40,947 bases of DNA, from positions 1-40,947 of IMG/VR virus record IMGVR_UViG_3300023284_001516; one strand, written 5' to 3'. Origin of the DNA: a virus. Positions within the stretch are counted from its first letter, which is position 1; each line of letters starts with the position of its first letter. This document shows positions 1 to 7,184 of this stretch, piece after piece. A program made the translations under genes and the position numbers. Below the pieces are notes generated by a model. That model was not told the DNA's origin. It made no database searches and saw nothing but the letters and a program-made list of their open reading frames with translations.

Positions 1-642
1 GTAATCTCGGCCGTACAAGCGGCATTGCCCGATGAGGGTATGACTGTTACAAAGCAACGTTCCGGTATCGGTCAGTTCTCGGTCTTTGTCACAGCAGAGA
101 ACGCTTTCGAAGTGAATGTCGGAGATGATATCTACTTTGGTGTCGCATTTAGATCATCTCTAGATGGAAGTTCACCGACTAAAGCTACACTCTCGTTCTT
201 CCGTCCGACTTGTTCGAATGGGATTTATATCAATGAGATGACTTGGTCATTGCCTCGCCGAGCACTGAAGACAGCAGAAGCGGCAAATCTGGCCATCGGA
301 GAAGGTGCGGCAGAGATATTCAGTATGAGAGAGGCCTATAATGGAAACACTCATGAACTGGCCAAGGCTAATGTCAAGGATCCAGAGGAGACTCTTATGA
401 CTCTGCTCAAGCCACTCGGTCTCTCGCCCGCTCTCTCAGATTACATCTTGGATGCATTTGCTCAAGAACCAGAGTCTACTCTCTGGGGTCTGATGAATGC
501 GCTAACACGAGCGGCCAACGAGGTTCCTACTTTGACGTTAGCGGAACAGCTGTGGACCTCCGCCGGTATTCTGGTTGAGCAGGGTGCAGCCGTCTGCAAG
601 TCTTGCGGTCACGTCCTCTTGAATGGTGAACATAGCCATTGA
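1..642 (+). CDS. DUF932 phage/plasmid-like protein (5' end cut by window)
   Basis: The frame is open from base 1, so the true start probably lies outside the window; the first possible start inside it is TTG at 25. The segment with Ser-Leu-Asp-Gly-Ser-Ser followed by Phe-Phe-Arg-Pro-Thr-Cys-Ser-Asn-Gly resembles the conserved core of DUF932, a family widespread in phages and plasmids whose biochemical role is not settled. The C-terminus ends in a CxxC pair with nearby histidines (CKSCGH...EHSH), possibly a small zinc site. The stop codon overlaps the TTG start of the homing endonuclease downstream. The family call rests on motif recognition only. The position beside recombination genes fits a DNA-metabolism role, which is inference. 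Confidence 0.72.
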   Translation, partial: VISAVQAALPDEGMTVTKQRSGIGQFSVFVTAENAFEVNVGDDIYFGVAFRSSLDGSSPTKATLSFFRPTCSNGIYINEMTWSLPRRALKTAEAANLAIGEGAAEIFSMREAYNGNTHELAKANVKDPEETLMTLLKPLGLSPALSDYILDAFAQEPESTLWGLMNALTRAANEVPTLTLAEQLWTSAGILVEQGAAVCKSCGHVLLNGEHSH

Positions 643-1178
643 TAACCGAAGATCATTCTAGAGCTTGGAAATTAGGAGCCGTCTTGGGCAGGTTCGCCTC
701 GGACGGTTCTTACCATTCTGGGGGAATTCGGTGGTTCTTTGCTGATCATGAGATTGATGTCTTTGATTTTGTGTTTGATGTTTTGTTTAATGAAGGTGTC
801 CGGATTACTGTTCATAATCAGAATGGTCTTATTGTGTTGATGACTAGTGATCATGAATATCGAGAGAATTATGGTAGATGGAAGTTAAAAGAGCAAGTGC
901 CACATCATGTTCGGAAGCATGGCGAGCGCTTGCGAGGATATCTGGCAGGTTTCTTTGACGGAGATGGTGGGTGGGATAATACGGGAGCACCCTATATTAG
1001 TCAAAGTGAAGATCGTCTCGGTCTTATTTATGATATTTCGTTATTATTGAATATGGTGGGTTTGAGTTATTTTCTTTATCATTACCCACCTGCGTTGCGT
1101 TTAAGGGTGCATAAAGAGAGTGTTACACTGTTTCAGCGAGAAGTCGGTTTTCTCTCGATGAGAAAACGTGATCACTAA
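639..1178 (+). CDS. LAGLIDADG homing endonuclease, free-standing, two motifs
   Basis: A 179-residue protein with two LAGLIDADG-type helices. The first is around residues 12-24 (LGAVLGRFASDGS) and the second around 102-110 (LAGFFDGDG), with acidic residues D22 and D107/D109 in the catalytic positions. Two motifs in one chain indicate a monomeric enzyme of this family, which cuts long asymmetric sites and spreads its own gene. No Hint/intein splicing motifs flank it, so I read it as a free-standing gene, not an intein. It starts at a TTG overlapping the DUF932 stop and ends 11 bases inside the Rad50-N gene. Its sequence is visibly richer in A and T than its neighbours, as expected for recent arrival. 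Confidence 0.85.
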   Translation: MITEDHSRAWKLGAVLGRFASDGSYHSGGIRWFFADHEIDVFDFVFDVLFNEGVRITVHNQNGLIVLMTSDHEYRENYGRWKLKEQVPHHVRKHGERLRGYLAGFFDGDGGWDNTGAPYISQSEDRLGLIYDISLLLNMVGLSYFLYHYPPALRLRVHKESVTLFQREVGFLSMRKRDH

Positions 1179-2277
1179 TCTGTCGCTGAAGGATTATCAA
1201 GTATGGTCCGATCTAACTCTCGAGTTAGGCCCCTTCACTTGTATCGTAGGTCCATCGGGCTACGGCAAGTCGTCTATTGTCAGAGCTCTTGAAGCCGTAT
1301 TCACTACTCCGTCTGGTTTAGGTCACGTTAGACACGGTGCGCAGTCTCATACCCTATCCATCGATTTAGACCCCGATATCAGCATCGTCTGGTACAAGTC
1401 AAAGAAGACCAACCACTATCGTATTACGACCGGCGAGGACAGACAGCTCCTCGATAAGGTCGGTCGTAAGGTCCCGGACGAAGTGGCCGAGCTTCTGAAT
1501 CTGCCTTTAGTGGACATCGGCGGAACTGAAGAAGCCCTTTACATATCGCATCAGTTCGATCCGCCTTTCCTTATCTTTGAGTCGCCACAACAAGCGGCCC
1601 GTCTCTTAATGGCCGTGACTGGAGTCGATCGTCTAACAGCAGTACAGAAAGAGGTCGGTTCAGATAGGAGAAAGGTTCAGGTCGAGAAGACGGTAGTAAC
1701 TAAAAGAAGGGAAGAGCTAGAGACCGACGAACGGTTGATGAAACGGGCTCGTGGTTGTCTTCGTTACCAAGAACTCATGCCAGTTATCAATCGTTACAAG
1801 GAATCAGCCAAAAGAGAGGAAGAGCTGACCAAACTTCAAGCTCTTGCACCAGAAATTCCAAGCGAACTCGTAAAATACCCGGGGAACGGTGAAAAATACC
1901 GTGTAGCCTGGGAGGATTATCAACGTCTACCACAGCCAGTCGACGAGCCCGGCGATAAGATCTTTCCGGTAGATACGGGTGATTTTCAGCTGACTCTTTC
2001 TGACCTGAATCGTTTACTACATCTCCAATCCAACCTTGATGCAGTTGATATTACAGCGAGACCATTAGAACGACCCGAGGTCTCGAACTATGACGACATG
2101 TTGGCTAGATGGAACAAACTTCGGGTTCTGCAAGCGGATCTCGATGATACAAATATTAAAGCGGGACTGGCAGAGCAGTACTTGATTACTGTCGAGATGG
2201 AGTACCATGAGACAGTAGAAGGAACTTGTCCTTTATGCGGACAGGAGTGGCCAGATGAAGATTCTGTTCTTCGCTGA
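1168..2277 (+). CDS. Rad50/SbcC-like ATPase, N-terminal half with zinc hook
   Basis: A 369-residue protein that begins like Rad50/SbcC/SMC ATPases. The Walker A motif is at residues 28-35 (GPSGYGKS), a Q-loop-like region lies near 130, and a charged helical segment covers roughly 165-350. It ends with the zinc-hook pair C354-P-L-C357-G-Q only a few residues before the stop. Walker B, the ABC signature and the H-loop are absent here and occur instead in the protein at 6532-7152. The start is GTG, chosen because the first residues (MITNLSLKDYQ) match the usual family beginning; the ribosome site is weak. The end overlaps the SbcD gene by 23 bases. Expected role: ATP-driven partner of the SbcD nuclease in processing DNA ends. 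Confidence 0.82.
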   Translation: MITNLSLKDYQVWSDLTLELGPFTCIVGPSGYGKSSIVRALEAVFTTPSGLGHVRHGAQSHTLSIDLDPDISIVWYKSKKTNHYRITTGEDRQLLDKVGRKVPDEVAELLNLPLVDIGGTEEALYISHQFDPPFLIFESPQQAARLLMAVTGVDRLTAVQKEVGSDRRKVQVEKTVVTKRREELETDERLMKRARGCLRYQELMPVINRYKESAKREEELTKLQALAPEIPSELVKYPGNGEKYRVAWEDYQRLPQPVDEPGDKIFPVDTGDFQLTLSDLNRLLHLQSNLDAVDITARPLERPEVSNYDDMLARWNKLRVLQADLDDTNIKAGLAEQYLITVEMEYHETVEGTCPLCGQEWPDEDSVLR

Positions 2278-3160
2278 CACCCATCTACAGCCGAAAGGCC
2301 CAGCCACTCGAAAGGACGACTATGCTCATGCCATCCTCGGAAAGCTCGAACAGATCTCAGCTCTCGCCTTCACTGAAGGAGTCGACCTTACGATCTGCCT
2401 CGGGGACCTCTTCCATCATAAAGATCCAAGCCGAACTCCTTATTGGCTCCTCAATGAGACCTATAAGATCCTTGAATCTTTTGATCCCCCTGTCAGAATC
2501 GTTCTGGGGAACCATGACTTACAGTCTGCTGGTCCGGCTTCCCTCGATCGGCAACCGATTGGATTACTTATCGAAGCTGGTGTCCTTGACCATGATCAAG
2601 AGCTGACAATTAATGGTCGGGCTGTTACTTTCATCGATCATCAGCCTAAGATTCTGCCCCATCTACGAGAAGTTCACTCTGTTACTGTTTCTGGAGGTGT
2701 ACTTCTGACTCACGCTGATATCACTAACGATGGCCGGTTTGGGACTCTATCCTGGGATGAAGCATCAAAGTGGGGATATGATTGGATAATCTATGGTCAC
2801 ATGCACGAGTTTATCAAGGAGAAGAAGGTTAGAAAGACAATCTTTCTCAGTGCGCCGGCCATGTCACGAGGTGCCATTCCCACCCTAAAGGACCCCAAAC
2901 ATCCGGCGGTGGTGACGGTCGACTTCGACACCGACGAGGTCAAGTTTATTAAACTACAAGCGGCGGCGAAGAAGGATATCTTTGACTATGCTGCCCATGA
3001 AATGAAGAAGAACGCCATGTTTGAGATTGAGACCTTCGTAGCGTCGGCCTCAGATATCCAGCTTAAGTCTGGCTCTATAGCCAATGCTCTGGTTCAGTTG
3101 AAAGGGACACTAGATCCTCCTGTCTACGATTTCATGATGACATACCTTGAGGATATGTAG
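2255..3160 (+). CDS. sbcD: SbcD/Mre11-like DNA exonuclease subunit
   Basis: A 301-residue calcineurin-type metallophosphoesterase. The metal-binding motifs are all visible: D8-T-H10, G50-D51-L-F-H, G85-N-H-D88, H153 in THAD, and G181-H-M-H184. Motif order and spacing fit Mre11/SbcD, which cuts double-stranded ends and hairpins with Mn2+ when bound to Rad50/SbcC. The gene overlaps the end of the Rad50 N-half by 23 bases, implying translational coupling and a shared complex. The C-terminal region after about residue 200 is shorter than in bacterial SbcD. Its TAG stop codon forms the first three bases of the operator palindrome that controls the next gene. Confidence 0.9.
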   Translation: MKILFFADTHLQPKGPATRKDDYAHAILGKLEQISALAFTEGVDLTICLGDLFHHKDPSRTPYWLLNETYKILESFDPPVRIVLGNHDLQSAGPASLDRQPIGLLIEAGVLDHDQELTINGRAVTFIDHQPKILPHLREVHSVTVSGGVLLTHADITNDGRFGTLSWDEASKWGYDWIIYGHMHEFIKEKKVRKTIFLSAPAMSRGAIPTLKDPKHPAVVTVDFDTDEVKFIKLQAAAKKDIFDYAAHEMKKNAMFEIETFVASASDIQLKSGSIANALVQLKGTLDPPVYDFMMTYLEDM

Positions 3161-3202
3161 TACTCGAGTACTATTGTATTCCTTGTTAAAAAGTGGTATA
3201 AT
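3158..3202 (+). promoter_or_regulatory. Sigma70-type promoter with abutting palindromic operator (copy 1)
   Basis: A perfect palindrome TAGTACTCGAGTACTA (3158-3173) is followed without a gap by -35 TTGTAT (3174-3179), a 17-base spacer and -10 TATAAT (3197-3202). The -10 is preceded by TGG, an extended -10. The same arrangement recurs at 14238, 14586, 14954 and 15505. It drives the small gene at 3224. A regulator bound to the palindrome would cover the -35 region, so repression is the likeliest effect; this is inference. Confidence 0.82.
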
Positions 3203-3223
3203 ATAGGTACAAGGAGTAATAAG

Positions 3224-3538
3224 ATGAGAAACCAATTAGAGTACAAGCAACCGGTGAACGGCCGATACGATATAATGTACGGTGATGTCACGGTAGCCTG
3301 GGCACAGAAGACCAAAGACGGCTTTGAGGCCTACATACTTTATACCTCTCCTGCCCAAAGGGTACTGGCAAGGACGATGAAGCGCTTGAAGGAACTGCTT
3401 GAAGTTGATGCCGAAGACATGTTGACTCGGCTCGACGGAATGACGGTAGCCGAGTACATGAAGAAACAGCGTGACTTGGTAGTGAAGGGTAGTCCGCTGA
3501 CTGCGAGCACGAGGGGTAGAGTGGCACCTTGGGGATGA
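3224..3538 (+). CDS. Small paralogous early protein, copy 1
   Basis: A 104-residue protein of unknown function. It starts at ATG with a strong AAGGAG site seven bases upstream. It is paralogous to the proteins at 14307, 14679 and 16567: all share the pattern Y-x-I-x-Y/F, an aliphatic strand, then K/R-T-x-x-G, and most have R-T-M-K further on. It is closest to the 16567 protein, with which it shares YGDVTV, AQKT and an LDGxTxAEYMK segment. The fold looks like a short beta meander followed by a helix. It is transcribed from its own operator-controlled promoter inside the recombination cluster. The stop overlaps the ATG of the Cas4-like gene, so translation of the two is probably coupled. Confidence 0.75.
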   Translation: MRNQLEYKQPVNGRYDIMYGDVTVAWAQKTKDGFEAYILYTSPAQRVLARTMKRLKELLEVDAEDMLTRLDGMTVAEYMKKQRDLVVKGSPLTASTRGRVAPWG

Positions 3539-4356
3539 CGTTAGCTTTGGACGAAGATCTCTACATCAGTTACCACCAGTATTCAACCTATAAGAACTGC
3601 CCAAAGATAATCGACTGGTGGCACACAGCTCCAAAAGAATTAGTCGTAGACGACCACAGAAATGCGGTCGTTGGTTCTGTTGTTCACAACCTAGCCGAGG
3701 CTCATCTCAAGGGTGAGCTCACAGTAGCTCAGATGCACGGCCTGGCTGGTCGGTACTTTCAAGACTTCGAGAAGAATCACTTTATCCGCTGGCGAGGTCG
3801 TAACGATCGATCTCTCTGCCGTTCAAAGGTCGGGCTCCATATTGCGGCACTCGAAAATTTGTTGTTTAGGCACAGCATTACCCCCAAAAACGTTGACTCT
3901 GAGTCTCAGCACAAAGTCGAAGTGGATGTCGATGGCCAGATACTGAAAATAGGAGGCCGGATCGATGTTCGTCGTCGAGAACCCAAGCCCTGGATCTTCG
4001 ACTTTAAAGCTACTGAACGTATCCGCAATGTAGACATCGACCAAATGAGGGTCTATTTCATTATGGACGATGCGCTTGGCAACAGTCCCGAAGGCGGATC
4101 TTTTCTATTGACCCATTTCGAGGATACATTAATAGTTGAGCGTGATTCGAACGCCGAAAGAGAATTGCTGTATAATCTTTTACGAGTAGCTACGCGCATT
4201 CGTGATCGTGATCTACCTTTGACTCCCGGCCGACCTTGTTCTTGGTGTGAATTTGGAACTATCTGCCCAGGTTACAAGAAGTACAAGCGGATGGAAACGA
4301 TCAGGAAACGAGAAGCGGACAACCCCACAACGGGTCGAATCCCTTGGAATAAGTAA
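3535..4356 (+). CDS. Cas4/RecB-like PD-(D/E)XK nuclease with probable Fe-S cluster
   Basis: A 273-residue PD-(D/E)XK nuclease. Visible elements in order are C22 (first cluster ligand), H51 in a GSVVHN helix, D144 in GGRID, the D156-F-K158 core with Thr-Glu following, a QMRVYF helix, and C235-x2-C238-x5-C244. This arrangement of one early cysteine and three late ones matches the 4Fe-4S cluster of Cas4 and AddB-type nucleases. Such enzymes act as exonucleases on DNA ends. No cas1, cas2 or CRISPR array is nearby, so a CRISPR adaptation role is not supported; a recombination role with SbcCD is more likely. I chose ATG 3535, which overlaps the upstream TGA, over an in-frame TTG at 3529. Confidence 0.85.
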   Translation: MTLALDEDLYISYHQYSTYKNCPKIIDWWHTAPKELVVDDHRNAVVGSVVHNLAEAHLKGELTVAQMHGLAGRYFQDFEKNHFIRWRGRNDRSLCRSKVGLHIAALENLLFRHSITPKNVDSESQHKVEVDVDGQILKIGGRIDVRRREPKPWIFDFKATERIRNVDIDQMRVYFIMDDALGNSPEGGSFLLTHFEDTLIVERDSNAERELLYNLLRVATRIRDRDLPLTPGRPCSWCEFGTICPGYKKYKRMETIRKREADNPTTGRIPWNK

Positions 4357-4562
4357 TGTGTTATAAACAACACTTGAAATGGTGGTTTTATACAGTTTTA
4401 GCTGGATCTTTGGGTGTCCTTGTTGTTGAATTCTTGGTGGAAGGGACGAATTTACTTTTGGCTATGTTGTTCGGCGCCTTAGTCGGTGCATTGGTTGGGT
4501 CGATCTTTCACCTCCCCTTTGCGATAGCGGATTATGAGTGGAGGAAGAAGTATGGCAGATGA
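4356..4562 (+). CDS. Small membrane protein, two predicted helices
   Basis: A 68-residue protein with two hydrophobic stretches, around residues 10-29 and 33-56, separated by a short charged turn, and a basic C-terminus. It starts in a TAATG overlap with the nuclease stop. I do not recognise a family. It lies in the replication region, away from the lysis genes, so a holin role is unlikely. Its base composition is richer in T than the flanking genes, which suggests it joined the cluster separately. Confidence 0.65.
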   Translation: MCYKQHLKWWFYTVLAGSLGVLVVEFLVEGTNLLLAMLFGALVGALVGSIFHLPFAIADYEWRKKYGR

Positions 4563-4785
4563 ACGCCTCGAACGAGCCTTAGCACTCAAGTCTAAGATCG
4601 ACGAACATAATGCACAGATAGCGGTCCAAAAAGCACTCTATGATAGGTATGTTACAGAGCTGGCCGAGTTGGGTTTAACCCCCGACACTCTTGCAGCCGA
4701 GATTGATCGACTGACCGAGAAATTAAAAACTCTCGGGAGTGAGTTGGATAAGGAACTAGACGAGATCGAGGAGGTCTTATTGTAA
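4552..4785 (+). CDS. Small coiled-coil protein
   Basis: A 77-residue, highly charged helical protein with leucine-rich heptad-like spacing throughout, broken once by a Gly-Leu-Thr-Pro segment near residue 45. This gives a probable helical hairpin. I chose ATG 4552 because GGAGG lies seven bases upstream; an in-frame ATG at 4534 lacks such a site. It overlaps the membrane protein gene by 11 bases and meets the clamp gene in a TAATG overlap. No family is recognised. Its place directly before the sliding clamp suggests a small accessory or structural partner in DNA metabolism, which is inference only. Confidence 0.65.
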   Translation: MADERLERALALKSKIDEHNAQIAVQKALYDRYVTELAELGLTPDTLAAEIDRLTEKLKTLGSELDKELDEIEEVLL

Positions 4786-6197
4786 TGGCAAGTTCAGACC
4801 AAGAAGCCGAGGCACACGGAGAAAAGGGTCTCGGAGGGCATGTCGGTGAGGCATTAAAAGGGGACGAAGCGGCGGAATGGACCAACCCACCCGACGAGAC
4901 CGAAAAGGAGTTACCTACTGGATCCACTCCAGACGGTACAATACCGGAAGAGAAGACCGAAAAGGTAGAGTCTCGTACCACCGAAGATCCAGAGTACGAG
5001 GCTAAAGACATTACTACTCGTGACTCCACTGAAGAGGAGCCACTCGGTTGGCAAGAAGGCGACACCGAAGGTCTCTCCGATAAGCCACTTGAAGTGGGCA
5101 CCGGAGACATGAAAGTGGTCTTCGACAAGCTCACACTACAGGCCATGGTGACCAAGGTATCAGGAGTCACTGGCACTCCTGCTTCCAACGACATCCTCAA
5201 ACACGTCCTTGTACAAGCTCATTCAGGTGGCGTAGCAATGGTCGGCACAGACATGGAACTCTCGGCTATAGCCCGTTCTGCAGAACCCAAGGTAGAGACC
5301 GAAGGCGTAATCGTTCTCCCTATTAAGATGCTCGGTTCTATCGCCGATCTAGCAGGTGACATAGTCACCATGGACGTAAAGGAGGGCCTGGCAAGGTTCA
5401 TATCTGATGACACAGTCTGGCAACTTAACTCAGTCGCACACGATCTCTTCCCAGAAGTCCCTCGTGCAACCGACAATGCTCGTCCTATATCAACAAGTCA
5501 GCTACTCCGTGCTTTGGAGATCGTCTTCCCTGCTGTCGGTAGAGATGAGTCACGACCCGCTCTCCTTATGGTCCACTTCGACGCTCTCGGAGTCTACGCC
5601 ACCGACGGAGCTCGGGCTCACTTTGCGGCTCTCCCGTCCGACTTCGAGAATCTCCATATCCCTGCACCTGCGGTCCGCCCCCTCATCAACCTCCTCAAGA
5701 ATACTCCGGAGGATTATGTCTATATTGACGAGACTGCGGCTCACATCCTCTTCCTGATAGGACCAGACGAGTTCGCTACACGAATGATGGACGCGCAGTT
5801 TCCTTCGGTTAGAGGGTCAATGATCGATCCAAGACTGAAGACTCACACCGAGGAGCTGGTGTTTAGCAGAGAACGAATGAGGCTAGCTTTGAAACGAGCG
5901 GCGGCAATTTCCGATGACGGCGCCGGATCTGTTACTCTCAAGCTCAACTCTGAGGGTGCTTGCCATATTACGACATCTAATATGAAGGGTAACAGAGTAG
6001 CGACTCTTTTAGAGATCGACTACAAAGGACAACCTAGATCGGTGACCTATCTGATTCCTTCTATATTGGACCTGATGAACTCATTTACGGATGAAATGTT
6101 GACTGTGAAGCTATCTCCAAGCGCTTCTGAAGGGGTGCTTCTAGCTCACTCTGAAGAAGCAACGGTAGTAATTCTACCAAGAGTGCGTGCCTCATGA
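4785..6197 (+). CDS. dnaN: DNA polymerase III beta sliding clamp with acidic N-terminal extension
   Basis: A 470-residue protein whose residues from M109 onward are a beta clamp. MKVVFDKLTL resembles the usual clamp start; GTDMELSA, LFPEVP and YATDGARAH match the conserved clamp segments, and the third domain has the FATRMMDAQFPSVRG segment. The clamp part, about 362 residues, is of normal family size. Residues 1-108 are extra: rich in Glu, Asp, Thr and Pro, low in hydrophobics and probably disordered. The start at 4785 has GAGGAGG ten bases upstream, and the extension is coding in composition. The clamp is a ring that tethers polymerase and repair enzymes to DNA; the phage also encodes its loader (12500). 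Confidence 0.92.
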   Translation: MASSDQEAEAHGEKGLGGHVGEALKGDEAAEWTNPPDETEKELPTGSTPDGTIPEEKTEKVESRTTEDPEYEAKDITTRDSTEEEPLGWQEGDTEGLSDKPLEVGTGDMKVVFDKLTLQAMVTKVSGVTGTPASNDILKHVLVQAHSGGVAMVGTDMELSAIARSAEPKVETEGVIVLPIKMLGSIADLAGDIVTMDVKEGLARFISDDTVWQLNSVAHDLFPEVPRATDNARPISTSQLLRALEIVFPAVGRDESRPALLMVHFDALGVYATDGARAHFAALPSDFENLHIPAPAVRPLINLLKNTPEDYVYIDETAAHILFLIGPDEFATRMMDAQFPSVRGSMIDPRLKTHTEELVFSRERMRLALKRAAAISDDGAGSVTLKLNSEGACHITTSNMKGNRVATLLEIDYKGQPRSVTYLIPSILDLMNSFTDEMLTVKLSPSASEGVLLAHSEEATVVILPRVRAS

Positions 6198-6535
6198 GAC
6201 GGTGTGCATTATTTGAATGTCATGAGCCAGTTTATGGGTCTCGACAGATTTACTGTTGCGGGAGTCATAAGGTTAGGGCTCATGAGCGTCGATCAGGTAG
6301 AAGTGTGAATAATTCAGTCGAAGCTCAATTGAAGGCGCGAGCCCGGAAGTTAGCCTGGGATGCAGTTCAACGGGGTCAGATAGTAAAAGCAACTCATTGC
6401 AGTAATTGTGGTAACTCCGAAGAATTTGCCGAAGATGGACGTTCTCTTTTGGAGGCCCATCATCAAGATTACTCTCAACCATTTGATGTGACCTGGCTTT
6501 GTTGGCAGTGTCATGCGGAACCAGTTTTTGCATGA
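6194..6535 (+). CDS. HNH-type zinc protein, putative endonuclease
   Basis: A 113-residue protein with two cysteine-rich parts. The N-terminal part (residues 4-35) has C-x4-C and a later CC-x-S-H-K segment resembling a small zinc finger. The C-terminal part has a CSNCG pair, then EAHHQDY, then WLCWQCH; this is the layout of phage HNH proteins in which the His pair is catalytic and the four cysteines hold a structural zinc. It starts in an ATGA overlap with the clamp gene and ends in an ATGA overlap with the Rad50 C-half. Its codon use is more A+T-rich than that of its neighbours. It could be a homing-type nicking enzyme or a repair nuclease. Confidence 0.72.
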   Translation: MRRCALFECHEPVYGSRQIYCCGSHKVRAHERRSGRSVNNSVEAQLKARARKLAWDAVQRGQIVKATHCSNCGNSEEFAEDGRSLLEAHHQDYSQPFDVTWLCWQCHAEPVFA

Positions 6536-7152
6536 TTGATCGCATTGACGTAGTCGAGAAGCTTTATAATGTACGATTAGCGGAGGTTAAGCAGAGAAAG
6601 ACCGATCTGATAGACCTTCGTGTACAGGAAGAGCAACTTGCATCAAAGGATCTTGATCTTAAAAAGGTTGAAGCGGCTATTGCTACTTTGACCAACATGG
6701 TCTATGGCGAGTCAGTTCAGTCTTTAGCGGAGGTACTCAACTATGGCATCCGTTCCGCCTATCCTCGAGAAGTCACTGCAGTGGTCGAGAAGGCTATCGC
6801 CTCAGGCCGCCCTACTCTTAGTATCGGCCTTATGGACGGCGGCAGTGATCCTATTGATCCTGAGTCGGCGCATGGTGGGGGTCTCGCGCAGATCCTCGGA
6901 TTTCTGGCGAGGGTCATCATCATTCTCGCCACTGGAAAACGGCGACTTCTTATCCTCGACGAGACCTTCTCGGCCGTATCCGGAGACTTACTCCCAGACC
7001 TCTCTGCCCTCATCAGAGCTATCGTAGAACAACTTGACTTTCAAGTGGTTCTGGTCACCCACAAACCAGAGTTAGGAGACGCGGCACAGAGACTTTACCA
7101 ACTACAAGCACCAGGAACACTAATAGAAGTTGAAACATCTTACTCGCTTTAG
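6532..7152 (+). CDS. Rad50/SbcC-like ATPase, C-terminal half
   Basis: A 206-residue protein with the half of an ABC-type ATPase that is missing from the product of 1168-2277. Residues 1-60 are a charged helix, probably the end of a coiled-coil arm. A glycine-rich signature-like segment follows at G115-G-G-L118, then Walker B RRLLILDET with D143-E144, a D-loop region, and an H-loop at H177 (VTHKPEL). There is no Walker A. With the N-half it would rebuild one Rad50-type head. The arms differ in length (about 190 residues in the N-half, 60 here). The start at ATG 6532 overlaps the HNH stop; an upstream in-frame TTG lies inside the HNH gene and is unlikely. Confidence 0.82.
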   Translation: MIDRIDVVEKLYNVRLAEVKQRKTDLIDLRVQEEQLASKDLDLKKVEAAIATLTNMVYGESVQSLAEVLNYGIRSAYPREVTAVVEKAIASGRPTLSIGLMDGGSDPIDPESAHGGGLAQILGFLARVIIILATGKRRLLILDETFSAVSGDLLPDLSALIRAIVEQLDFQVVLVTHKPELGDAAQRLYQLQAPGTLIEVETSYSL

Positions 7153-7166
7153 TCAGCCCAGCTGAC
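7152..7166 (+). other. Short perfect stem-loop before the radical SAM gene
   Basis: GTCAGC and GCTGAC pair across a three-base loop within the 32-base gap between the Rad50 C-half and the radical SAM gene, where the TAG stop also lies. There is no T-run after it, so it is not a classic terminator. It may limit or separate the two messages. Confidence 0.3.
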
Positions 7167-7184
7167 CTCAGACTGGAGACCCGG

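Noticed and set aside
639-1178. Intein or intron-borne endonuclease
   Set aside because: No Hint splicing motifs, and the genes on both sides look complete with their own stop and start.
5109-6197. Sliding clamp starting at the internal ATG 5109
   Set aside because: GGAG is only two bases before this ATG, whereas ATG 4785 has a well placed GAGGAGG and a coding-like extension.
6545-6570. Promoter TTGACG...TATAAT inside the Rad50 C-half
   Set aside because: The spacer is only 14 bases, and the sequence lies within coding DNA at the start of a gene that is overlap-coupled to the one before.
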